DNA of 64,000 nt from positions 62,001 to 126,000 of the forward strand of contig JAFGGD010000008.1 in the NCBI GenBank assembly GCA_016930695.1, in the 5' to 3' direction. Source of the stretch: Candidatus Eisenbacteria bacterium (GTDB lineage: Bacteria; Orphanbacterota; Orphanbacteria; Orphanbacterales; Orphanbacteraceae). The position numbers and the translations under genes are program-made. The notes beneath the pieces were generated by a model. It searched no databases. It worked only from the letters and a program-made list of their open reading frames with translations, and was not told the DNA's origin. Positions 57,553-64,000 of the stretch are shown piece after piece. Numbering within the stretch: the stretch's first letter is position 1; each line of letters begins with the position of its first letter.

Positions 57553-57900
57553 ATGGGCCGGGAACTATACGCGTACAAGTGCCGGAAGTGCGGCGAGATG
57601 CATTACCCCTTCCGCATGGTTTGCAAGGGGTGCGGCGACAACGACTTCTTCGAGTTCGACACCGTGGCGCTTCCGAAGAAGGGAAAGATTCTGACCTATA
57701 CCTTCGTCCATACTCTCCCCGCCGATTTCGAGGTGGCCAAGCTGGGCTTGGCGATCGTGGAGTTGGAGAACGGGATCCGGGTAACCGGGCAGATCGAAAT
57801 CACGGATCCCCGGATCGGCATGGCGGTGGTGGGAAGGGTGGAGGAGGTCCGGCGCGAGGCGTACGACTCGCGCTTCGGCCTGGTGTTCCGGAAGGCGTGA
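57553..57900 (+). CDS. Zn-ribbon/OB-fold (DUF35) acyl-CoA-associated protein
   Basis: The protein has 115 residues. Four zinc-ribbon cysteines, C10, C13, C24 and C27 (KCRKCG and CKGCG), lead into an OB-fold domain (VALPKKGKILTYTFVHT, GLAIVELENGIRVTGQI). DUF35 proteins form stable complexes with thiolase-like enzymes and can lock acyl-CoA substrates, as in the archaeal thiolase/HMG-CoA synthase complex and the Ltp2/ChsH2 aldolase. It lies directly after the thiolase-like gene and ends overlapping the next GTG start by 4 nt. Confidence 0.92.
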   Translation: MGRELYAYKCRKCGEMHYPFRMVCKGCGDNDFFEFDTVALPKKGKILTYTFVHTLPADFEVAKLGLAIVELENGIRVTGQIEITDPRIGMAVVGRVEEVRREAYDSRFGLVFRKA

Positions 57901-58751
57901 TCGTTCTGGTCGCCGTGGGGGACCGTGTGCGGCCGGGGCGCTACGGCCTCCGGGCGCGCTTCCGCCGGGCGGCCGATTTTCACGGGCCCGGCGGCTGGCT
58001 GGCGGTGGCCGAAGAGTCCCTCGGCCGGGGTCCCATTCGTGTGACCTTGCGGGGCGGCCTACCCGCACGCCTCCTTTCCGTGACGGTGGAGCGGAGCGCG
58101 GTTCGTCTGGACGAGGCCGTTCTCCGGTTCGATGAAGACGCGGTCTATCGATCCACTCTCGACGCCGTGGGATGGGACGCGAAGCGGCTGAGGGAGAACG
58201 CGTGGGTTCTGGAGAAAACGCTTCTCCGTCTCGCCCACCCGAAGAGCCTCGCCTTTCTGATCGATCGGCGGCGGGAGGAGGCGCTGCGCGCCGGGTTCGA
58301 GAGGACCTACGCGGAGAGAATGCGGGGCGGTTGGGAGAAAATCCGGACCGGACGGACCGGGGAAGGGACGGCGCGAATCCGCGGCTCCGGTTTCGGGCTG
58401 ACGCCGAGCGGCGACGATTTTCTCACCGGACTTCTCGCGACGCTTCGCCTGCGGGAGGCGCTCGGCGATCCTGCGGCGGGGGAGCGCCGGGCGGAGATCC
58501 GCGCCGCTCTCGATCCTCCCGGCGAAACGCTCTCCGAAGCCTACCTCGCCCTCGCCGGGGAGGGGGCTTTCCCGGAGCGATTGAAGAATCTCGCCGAGGC
58601 GCTCCTCTCGGGCGGGAGCGAAGAGACGGCGATGCGGAGCGAAGAATTGATCGACTCGGGCGCCACCTCCGGCGCCGACACGGCCACCGGTGTTTTTCTC
58701 GGCCTGCGGCTCGGATTCGAACGCGTCGGGAGAGAGGACGGAGAAGCATGA
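57897..58751 (+). CDS. DUF2877 protein (YlbF/AllH-like), oxamate carbamoyltransferase-type subunit
   Basis: The protein has 284 residues from GTG 57897, overlapping the DUF35 stop. The conserved DUF2877 core is GLTPSGDDFLTGLLATLRL (about 168-186). A further segment, SGATSGADTATGVFLGL, is near the C-terminus. In E. coli the homologue YlbF (AllH) belongs, with FdrA and YlbE, to the complex assigned as oxamate carbamoyltransferase in anaerobic allantoin breakdown. Overlaps fdrA by 4 nt; co-translation is expected. The substrate here need not be oxalurate. Confidence 0.85.
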   Translation: MIVLVAVGDRVRPGRYGLRARFRRAADFHGPGGWLAVAEESLGRGPIRVTLRGGLPARLLSVTVERSAVRLDEAVLRFDEDAVYRSTLDAVGWDAKRLRENAWVLEKTLLRLAHPKSLAFLIDRRREEALRAGFERTYAERMRGGWEKIRTGRTGEGTARIRGSGFGLTPSGDDFLTGLLATLRLREALGDPAAGERRAEIRAALDPPGETLSEAYLALAGEGAFPERLKNLAEALLSGGSEETAMRSEELIDSGATSGADTATGVFLGLRLGFERVGREDGEA

Positions 58752-60289
58752 TCGTGACCGGCCGCGTACGGAAGGGCGCCTACCACGATTCGGTGGCCCT
58801 GATGACGGTGGGAAAAGCGGTCGCCGCGCGCGAGGGGGTGACGGACGCGGCGCTCGTCATGGGGACCGAGGAGAACAAGACGATCCTGCGCGCCTCCGGT
58901 CTCTGGATCGAGGCGTTCGAATCCGCCGCGGCGACGGACCTGTTGATCGGCGTGGGGGCGGAGGACGGAGAGCGCGCGGAGGCGGCGCTCGACGCGGCGG
59001 AGGAGGCGTTGCGGGGGGCGGGGGCGCGATCGGGCCGCGAGGATGAGGAGGTCCGTCCGTCGAGCCTCGAGGGAGCGCTTCGCGTTCTTCCCGGCGCGGA
59101 CCTGGCGCTCGTCTCCGTGGCGGGGAGGTGGGCCGGCGCGGAGGCGCGAAAGGCGCTCGAGGCGGGCCTTCACGTGATGCTCTTCTCCGACAACGTGCCG
59201 CTCGAAACGGAGGTGGAGCTGAAACGCTTCGCCCGTGAGCGGGGTCTTCTGGTGATGGGACCGGACTGCGGCACGGCGATCTGGAACGGCGTGCCGCTCG
59301 CCTTCGCGAACGTGGTGCGGCGCGGATCGGTGGGGATCGTGGCCGCCTCGGGGACGGGCCTCCAGGAGGTGAGCTGTCTTCTGGATGCCGAGGGGGCGGG
59401 CGTTTCGCAGGCGATCGGGACCGGCGGACGGGACGTGAGCCGCGAGGTGGGGGGGATCACCTTCCTGCAAGGGATCGAGGCGCTCGCCGCGGACGAAGCG
59501 ACCCGCGTGATTCTGCTGATCGCCAAGCCGCCCCATCCGGAGGTGCTCGCTCGGATCCGGGATGCGGCGCGCGCCGCGGGAAAGCCGGTGGTGGAGTTCT
59601 TCCTCGGCTCGGCTGTGGAGGGCGGCCCTTCGTCGCTCGAGGAAGCGGCCCTCCTGGCCGCCCTCCTCGCACGGGGGGGCGACACGGCGGAGGTGAAGCG
59701 CCGCATCGCCGCGCGGGGGGAGGAGATCGCGCGGATCGCCGCCGACGAGGCCGCGCTGCGAAAACCCCCTCGACGCTGGCTCCGGGGGCTTTTCAGCGGC
59801 GGGACCTTCTGCTCCGAGGCCCAGATCCTTCTCGCGCCGATCCTCGCGCCGATCCGCTCCAACCATCCGGTGGGGGGCGCGGAGAAACTCGCCGATTCAT
59901 TGAAGAGTGAAGGGCACACTCTGGTCGATCTCGGGGAGGACGAGTTCACCCGGGGCCGGCCCCACCCGATGATCGATTACACGCTCCGAAACGAGAGGAT
60001 CGAGGCGGAGGCGGCGGACCCGGAGACGGCGGTGATCCTCCTCGACGTGGTGCTCGGTTACGGCGCCCACCCGGATCCGGTCGCCGCGTGGGACGGCGCG
60101 ATCGACGCCGCGGCGAGCCGCGTTTCTGTGGTCGCTTCCGTCACGGGCACCGAAGGAGACCCGCAGGGGAAGGGGCGGGTTATCGAGGCGCTCACCGCCG
60201 CCGGCGCCCGGGTGATGCCGAGCAACGCGGCCGCCGCGTTGTTGGCGGGGCGAATCGCCGCGGCGGCGGAGAGGGAGGCGGAGCGATGA
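58748..60289 (+). CDS. fdrA: FdrA family protein (succinyl-CoA synthetase alpha-like; AllF-type)
   Basis: The protein has 513 residues from ATG 58748. The N-terminal ACT-like segment (VRKGAYHDSVALMTVGKAVA) is followed by a CoA-binding/ligase-CoA-type fold: GPDCGTAIWNGVPLAFANVVRRG, GIVAASGTGLQEVSCLLD and GTGGRDVSREVGG. A ligase-like C-terminal domain ends with DPETAVILLDVVLGYGAHPDP. In E. coli FdrA (AllF) forms the catalytic core of oxamate carbamoyltransferase with YlbE and YlbF. All three homologues are contiguous here. Coupled to both neighbours by 4-nt overlaps. Confidence 0.9.
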   Translation: MIVTGRVRKGAYHDSVALMTVGKAVAAREGVTDAALVMGTEENKTILRASGLWIEAFESAAATDLLIGVGAEDGERAEAALDAAEEALRGAGARSGREDEEVRPSSLEGALRVLPGADLALVSVAGRWAGAEARKALEAGLHVMLFSDNVPLETEVELKRFARERGLLVMGPDCGTAIWNGVPLAFANVVRRGSVGIVAASGTGLQEVSCLLDAEGAGVSQAIGTGGRDVSREVGGITFLQGIEALAADEATRVILLIAKPPHPEVLARIRDAARAAGKPVVEFFLGSAVEGGPSSLEEAALLAALLARGGDTAEVKRRIAARGEEIARIAADEAALRKPPRRWLRGLFSGGTFCSEAQILLAPILAPIRSNHPVGGAEKLADSLKSEGHTLVDLGEDEFTRGRPHPMIDYTLRNERIEAEAADPETAVILLDVVLGYGAHPDPVAAWDGAIDAAASRVSVVASVTGTEGDPQGKGRVIEALTAAGARVMPSNAAAALLAGRIAAAAEREAER

Positions 60290-61698
60290 GGACGCGATCT
60301 CCGTTCGGAAAGAACCTGAAGGTGATCAACATCGGCCTCGCCTCCTTCAAGGAGAGCCTGGACGCCGCGGGCGCCGAGGCGGTGCAGGTCGACTGGCGGC
60401 CGCCGCTGGAGACGGACGAGGGCGCGGCGCAAACGATCCGCGCCCACGCCGATCGGATCGAGACGGCGAACGCCCAAGCGATGGAAACGGTCCTCGCCGG
60501 CGCGCCCAAGCTGGTCGGTCTGGAGCGCGCCGCCGACGTCATTCCCGGCATGGAGCCGAATCTCTTTCTTCACGCGGGACCGCCGGTCGCCTGGGATCGG
60601 ATGTGCGGTCCCATGCGGGGCGCCGTGATGGGCGGCCTCCTCTACGAGGGGCTCGCCGCGACGCCGGAGGAGGCGGAGCGTCTCGCCGCGTCCGGCGCGA
60701 TCCGCTTCGCCCCTTGCCACGAACACGACGCCGTCGGTCCCATGGCCGGACTGATCACTTCCTCCATGCCGGTGTTCGTCGTCCGGAACGAAACCTTCGG
60801 CAACGCCGCCTACTGCACGTTGAACGAGGGGCTCGGCAAGGTGCTCCGCTACGGCGCCTACGGTCCGGAGGTGATCGAGAAACTCCGCTGGATGGAGCGG
60901 ATCCTCTATCCCGCCCTCCGCCGCGCCGTCGAGGCGACGGGTCCCTTGGATCTCAAAGGAATCATCGCCCAGGCGCTCCACATGGGGGACGAGGTGCACA
61001 ACAGAAACCGGGCCGCCACCTCCCTTCTCTACCGGGCGCTCGCGCCGGCGTTGGTCCGTACCGGGCGCGACGCGGCCGAAGCCGCCTCGGTGCTCGAGTT
61101 CATCGACGGGAACGACCACTTCTTCCTCAACCTGTCCATGCCCGCCTGCAAGGCCGTTCTCGACGCGGCGCGCGACACGGAGGGGAGTTCGGTGGTGGTC
61201 GCCCTGTCGCGCAACGGAACGGATTTCGGCGTGCGGCTCGCCGGGACCGGCGATCAATGGTTCACCGGGCCGGCGGAGGTTCCGGACGCCCTCTTCTTTC
61301 CCGGTTTCCGCCGGGAGGACGCCAACCCGGACATCGGCGACAGCGCCATCACCGAGACGGCGGGCCTGGGCGGCTTCGCCATCGCCGCTTCGCCGGCCAT
61401 CGTCCGTTTCGTGGGAGGCGTCGCCGCGGACGCGATCCGCTACACCCGGCAAATGTACGAGATCACCGTTGCGGAGAACGGCGCCTACCAGATTCCCGTT
61501 CTCGACTTTCGGGGCACGCCGACCGGGATCGACGTGGTCCGGGTCGTCGAGAAGAACGTGCTCCCCTTCATCGACACCGGCGTGGCCCACCGGGAGCCGG
61601 GGATCGGCCAGGTGGGCGCCGGCGTGCTCCGCGCCCCCTCGGAGCCCTTCCGGCGGGCCTACGAGGGGCTCGCGAAAAAACTGGAGGAATCAACCTAA
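60286..61698 (+). CDS. DUF1116 protein (YlbE/AllG-like)
   Basis: The protein has 470 residues from ATG 60286 overlapping the fdrA stop. DUF1116 segments: KNLKVINIGLASF, EAVQVDWRPP, IRFAPCHEHDAVGPMAGLITSSMPVFVV, QALHMGDEVHNRNRAATS and NFGV-like FGVRLAGTGDQWFTGPAEVP. It completes the FdrA-YlbE-YlbF set. Of the three it best matches the carbamoyl-transferring partner, but direct evidence for the division of labour is limited. It ends 24 nt before the cyclase-family gene. Confidence 0.9.
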   Translation: MRTRSPFGKNLKVINIGLASFKESLDAAGAEAVQVDWRPPLETDEGAAQTIRAHADRIETANAQAMETVLAGAPKLVGLERAADVIPGMEPNLFLHAGPPVAWDRMCGPMRGAVMGGLLYEGLAATPEEAERLAASGAIRFAPCHEHDAVGPMAGLITSSMPVFVVRNETFGNAAYCTLNEGLGKVLRYGAYGPEVIEKLRWMERILYPALRRAVEATGPLDLKGIIAQALHMGDEVHNRNRAATSLLYRALAPALVRTGRDAAEAASVLEFIDGNDHFFLNLSMPACKAVLDAARDTEGSSVVVALSRNGTDFGVRLAGTGDQWFTGPAEVPDALFFPGFRREDANPDIGDSAITETAGLGGFAIAASPAIVRFVGGVAADAIRYTRQMYEITVAENGAYQIPVLDFRGTPTGIDVVRVVEKNVLPFIDTGVAHREPGIGQVGAGVLRAPSEPFRRAYEGLAKKLEEST

Positions 61699-61722
61699 TT
61701 TCCCGCCCCCGGGAGGAACGAC

Positions 61723-62541
61723 ATGCGAACGGAAGAGTTTCTGGGATTCATGAACCGGGTCCGCGTCTACGATCTCACCCAACGGCTCAGCATCCACACG
61801 CCCCCCTGGCCCAGTTATATGCCGCTCGGGCTGCAATATTTCAAACGCCTCGCCGGCGCCCACATCGGACAGGGAGCGAACGGGCAGATCGTCACCACCA
61901 GCAACCACGTGGGCACCCACATGGACGGCGAGATCCACTTCCACGCCAGCGGTCGTGCGATCGGCCAGGTGCCGCTCGAGGAGTGGATCGGCCCGGGCGT
62001 GGTGGCGGACATCTCCGATTCCGTCGAGGACTACGGCCTGTACACGCCGGAGATGATCACTTCCCGGGTGGAGGTGAAGAAGGGGGACATCCTGATCATC
62101 GACACCGGTTACCACCGGTACTCCTGGGATCAGCCCGGCTCCGACGAGATTCGTTATTTCGTCAAGCATCCCGGTCCCGGCCCCGGCTTTCACGAATGGG
62201 CGCTGGAGATGGGGATCAAATGGATCGGCGTCGACTGCGGAAGCGCCGACCATCCGATGAACACCATCATCCGGAACTGGCACCCCGCCCTCTTCCGCGA
62301 GGCGGAGGAGAAACTGAAGAGGGACCACGGCAAGGGGTGGGACGAGATGTTCCCGCAGGACGAGTATTACCAGGTGATGCACCTCAAGCTCTTCCCCAAG
62401 AAACTCGTTCACGCCGAGAACCTGGGAGGCGAAATCGAAGAGGTGGGGAACCGCCGGATGTGGATCGGCTGCTTCCCGCTCCGTGGAATCGAGCTGGAAT
62501 CCTCCATGTGCCGGATCGTGGCGTTCCTGCCGCCGGAGTAG
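61723..62541 (+). CDS. Cyclase-family metal-dependent hydrolase (PF04199)
   Basis: The protein has 272 residues. The family metal motif HxGTHxDxxxH is NHVGTHMDGEIHFH (about 65-78), with a further Asp and His in DCGSADHPMN. This family includes kynurenine formamidase, isatin hydrolase and enzymes opening amide-type rings. It probably hydrolyses a cyclic or linear amide intermediate of the pathway. RBS GGGAGGAACG. It lies between the DUF1116 gene and the molybdenum hydroxylase genes, all on one strand. Confidence 0.92.
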   Translation: MRTEEFLGFMNRVRVYDLTQRLSIHTPPWPSYMPLGLQYFKRLAGAHIGQGANGQIVTTSNHVGTHMDGEIHFHASGRAIGQVPLEEWIGPGVVADISDSVEDYGLYTPEMITSRVEVKKGDILIIDTGYHRYSWDQPGSDEIRYFVKHPGPGPGFHEWALEMGIKWIGVDCGSADHPMNTIIRNWHPALFREAEEKLKRDHGKGWDEMFPQDEYYQVMHLKLFPKKLVHAENLGGEIEEVGNRRMWIGCFPLRGIELESSMCRIVAFLPPE

Positions 62542-62555
62542 GAGGGAGGGGGACG

Positions 62556-63452
62556 ATGACCCTGGCCCACGCGTTCGAGTATCGGAAACCGAAAACGCTC
62601 GCCGAGGCGGCGTCGATCCTGCGCGATGCCGGCGACGGGGCGCGGGTTCTGGCGGGGGGGACCGACCTGATCGGATGGATCCGGGACGGGTTCGCCCAGC
62701 CGAGCCTGCTGATCGACCTGAAGGGAATCGAGGGGCTCGATCGGATCGGCGCCTTCGAGAAGGCGGGGCGAATCCGGATCGGCGCGCTCGCCGCCTTCAC
62801 CGACCTGATCGAATCGCGGGAGGTCCGGGAAGAGCTGCCGCTCCTGTGGGAGGCGGCCCGTTCCGTCGCTTCGCGAGGGATTCGGAACCGGGCGACGCCG
62901 GTGGGGAACATCTGTTCCGCCGTTCCCTGTTGCGACATGGGACCGCCGCTCCTCGTGCTCGAGGCGGAGGTGGTCGTCGAGGGACCGGAGGGGGAGCGTG
63001 CCGTTCCGATCGGGGACTGGTTCGTCGGTCCGCGCCGGACGTCGCTCCGCCGCGGCGAGATCGTGAAGGCGATCGACGTTCCCCTCCCCGGGAATCCCCA
63101 CGGCGGTTGCTACGTGAAGCTCGGCCGCTATGACGGCGAGGACCTCGCCCAGGCGAGCGTGGCGTTGCTCGTCCTCCCCGGAGGCGAGACGCGGGTCGCC
63201 TTCGGCGCCGTCGCCCCCACGCCGGTTCGGGGAGAGCGGATCGAGAAATTGCTCCGCGGCAAGGAGCCGGACGAGGCGCTTCTCGCGGAGGCGATCGCGA
63301 TCCTCCCCCGTGAGATCGCCCCCATCGACGACGTGCGCGCCTGCAAGGAGTACCGGGGGCGGATGACGGAAGTGATGTTCGAGCGCGGGCTCGCCGCCGC
63401 CCGCGCCCGGCTTCGGGGCGAAGGTCCCCCTTACGGAACGAGGTTGCTATGA
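62556..63452 (+). CDS. Molybdenum hydroxylase FAD-binding subunit (CoxM/XdhB-like)
   Basis: The protein has 298 residues from ATG 62556, which follows AGGAGGGAGGGGG. FAD-binding signatures are LAGGTDLIGWIRDG and TPVGNICSAVPCCDMGPPLLVL (TxGN plus Asp). A C-terminal CODH_FAD_C-like domain follows (GGCYVKLGRYDGEDLAQASVAL). It passes electrons from the iron-sulfur subunit to FAD and an acceptor. Overlaps the 2Fe-2S subunit gene by 4 nt. Confidence 0.94.
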   Translation: MTLAHAFEYRKPKTLAEAASILRDAGDGARVLAGGTDLIGWIRDGFAQPSLLIDLKGIEGLDRIGAFEKAGRIRIGALAAFTDLIESREVREELPLLWEAARSVASRGIRNRATPVGNICSAVPCCDMGPPLLVLEAEVVVEGPEGERAVPIGDWFVGPRRTSLRRGEIVKAIDVPLPGNPHGGCYVKLGRYDGEDLAQASVALLVLPGGETRVAFGAVAPTPVRGERIEKLLRGKEPDEALLAEAIAILPREIAPIDDVRACKEYRGRMTEVMFERGLAAARARLRGEGPPYGTRLL

Positions 63453-63919
63453 AAAGGACCATCACCCTCGTCGTGAACGGCGAAGAGTGGCGCATCGACG
63501 TGGAGCCGAACGACACCCTTCTGGAGACGCTCCGCGACCGGATCGGCGTGAAGAGCCCCAAGGTGGGGTGCGAGAGGGGAGACTGCGGGAGTTGCACCGT
63601 CCTTCTGAACGGACGGACCGCGCGGAGCTGTCTCGTCCTCGCCGTCGAGGCGGACGGGATGGAGGTGACCACCGTGGAGGGGCTCGGCCGGGACGGCCTC
63701 ACGCCGCTCCAGAACGCCTTCCTCGAGGAGAACTCCTTCCAGTGCGGCTTCTGCGCGCCGGGCGTGATCCTCGCCGCGACGGAACTGCTGCGGGAGAACC
63801 CGAATCCGACCGAGGACGAGGTGAAGGAGGCGATCTCCGGAAATCTCTGCCGTTGCACCGGATACGAACCGATCGTCCGGGCCGTGCTCCGCGCGGCGGG
63901 CGCGGAGGAGAAGCGGTGA
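63449..63919 (+). CDS. Molybdenum hydroxylase 2Fe-2S subunit (CoxS/XdhC-type)
   Basis: The protein has 156 residues. The plant-type cluster is bound by C41, C46, C49 and C61 (CERGDCGSC...SC), and the second cluster by C99, C102, C134 and C136 (CGFC...CRC). This is the standard small subunit of xanthine dehydrogenase, CO dehydrogenase and related heterocycle hydroxylases. It overlaps the start of the large subunit at 63916. Confidence 0.97.
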   Translation: MKRTITLVVNGEEWRIDVEPNDTLLETLRDRIGVKSPKVGCERGDCGSCTVLLNGRTARSCLVLAVEADGMEVTTVEGLGRDGLTPLQNAFLEENSFQCGFCAPGVILAATELLRENPNPTEDEVKEAISGNLCRCTGYEPIVRAVLRAAGAEEKR

Positions 63920-64000
63920 AGGCGAAACCGACCGCCGGGGGAATGAACCCCCCGTACGCCCAAGTGGGTCGTTCTCCCGTCCGGATCGACGGCCTGGAGA
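63916..64000 (+). CDS. Molybdenum hydroxylase large (molybdopterin) subunit, 5' end only
   Basis: GTG 63916 overlaps the small-subunit stop and stays open to the window end. The visible residues (YAQVGRSPVRIDGLE) match the N-terminal signature VGxxxxRxDGxxK of xanthine dehydrogenase/CO dehydrogenase large subunits. The catalytic part, needed to judge the substrate, is outside the window. Confidence 0.8.
   Translation, partial: MKAKPTAGGMNPPYAQVGRSPVRIDGLE

Overview
This is a GC-rich, gene-dense bacterial window. Several things suggest an uncultured, didermic, anaerobe-leaning bacterium: GTG and TTG starts, long chains of genes overlapping by 4 nt, a System I (Ccm) cytochrome c maturation locus, a lipoprotein, a peptidoglycan transglycosylase and many two-component proteins. 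A Candidatus Eisenbacteria, Krumholzibacteriota or deltaproteobacterial-type lineage is my inference only; there is no rRNA or tRNA here to test it.

Layout. 1-6.3 kb: signalling genes on the + strand (end of a histidine kinase, a response regulator, a multi-GAF protein, a membrane HD-GYP protein, a structured non-coding stretch, a degenerate receiver, a small secreted protein). 6.4-9.9 kb: a hybrid histidine kinase and an EamA transporter on the - strand. 9.9-10.6 kb: an intergenic array of a short dispersed repeat in both orientations. 10.6-20.5 kb, - strand: glycogen phosphorylase, ferritin, an ArsC/Spx-family gene that reads through an in-frame TGA, a metallo-hydrolase, an M24 peptidase, a HAD phosphatase, a Nudix hydrolase, thioredoxin reductase and leucyl aminopeptidase. 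20.6-30.8 kb, + strand: Trk potassium uptake, NrnA, a full ccm operon and endonuclease IV. 30.8-33 kb, - strand: QueF, a metallo-hydrolase and a radical SAM/SPASM protein. 33-38 kb: two tandem radical SAM genes and a phosphoesterase. 38-42 kb: transglycosylase, thiE, a GIY-YIG protein and thiGHS. 42-52.3 kb: an FG-GAP lipoprotein, then on the - strand a malic-enzyme/PTA-like protein, a 1694-residue dikinase-like protein and a REC-Hpt protein. 52.6-64 kb, + strand: prolyl oligopeptidase, a LOG-family protein and a tightly packed catabolic operon cut by the window end.

The most notable observations follow. (1) complement(14325..14660) encodes an ArsC/Spx-like protein whose first redox cysteine codon is TGA, followed at the right distance by a bacterial-type SECIS hairpin with a GGUC loop; it is almost certainly a selenoprotein that a naive gene caller would truncate. 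(2) A 1694-aa protein carries a phosphohistidine domain followed by a C-terminal PPDK-type ATP-binding domain, the order seen in plant glucan, water dikinases. It is translationally coupled to a MaeB-like protein whose malic-enzyme catalytic residues are all replaced. (3) The 55.6-64 kb operon combines a thiolase homologue lacking the nucleophilic Cys, its DUF35 partner, the three oxamate carbamoyltransferase-type proteins (FdrA, YlbE and YlbF homologues), a cyclase-family hydrolase and a molybdenum hydroxylase. It looks like an uncharacterised heterocycle or carbamoyl catabolic route. (4) The ccm operon encodes the Cys-type (CxxxY) variant of CcmE and shows no CcmG or CcmH, with two extra membrane or exported proteins inserted.
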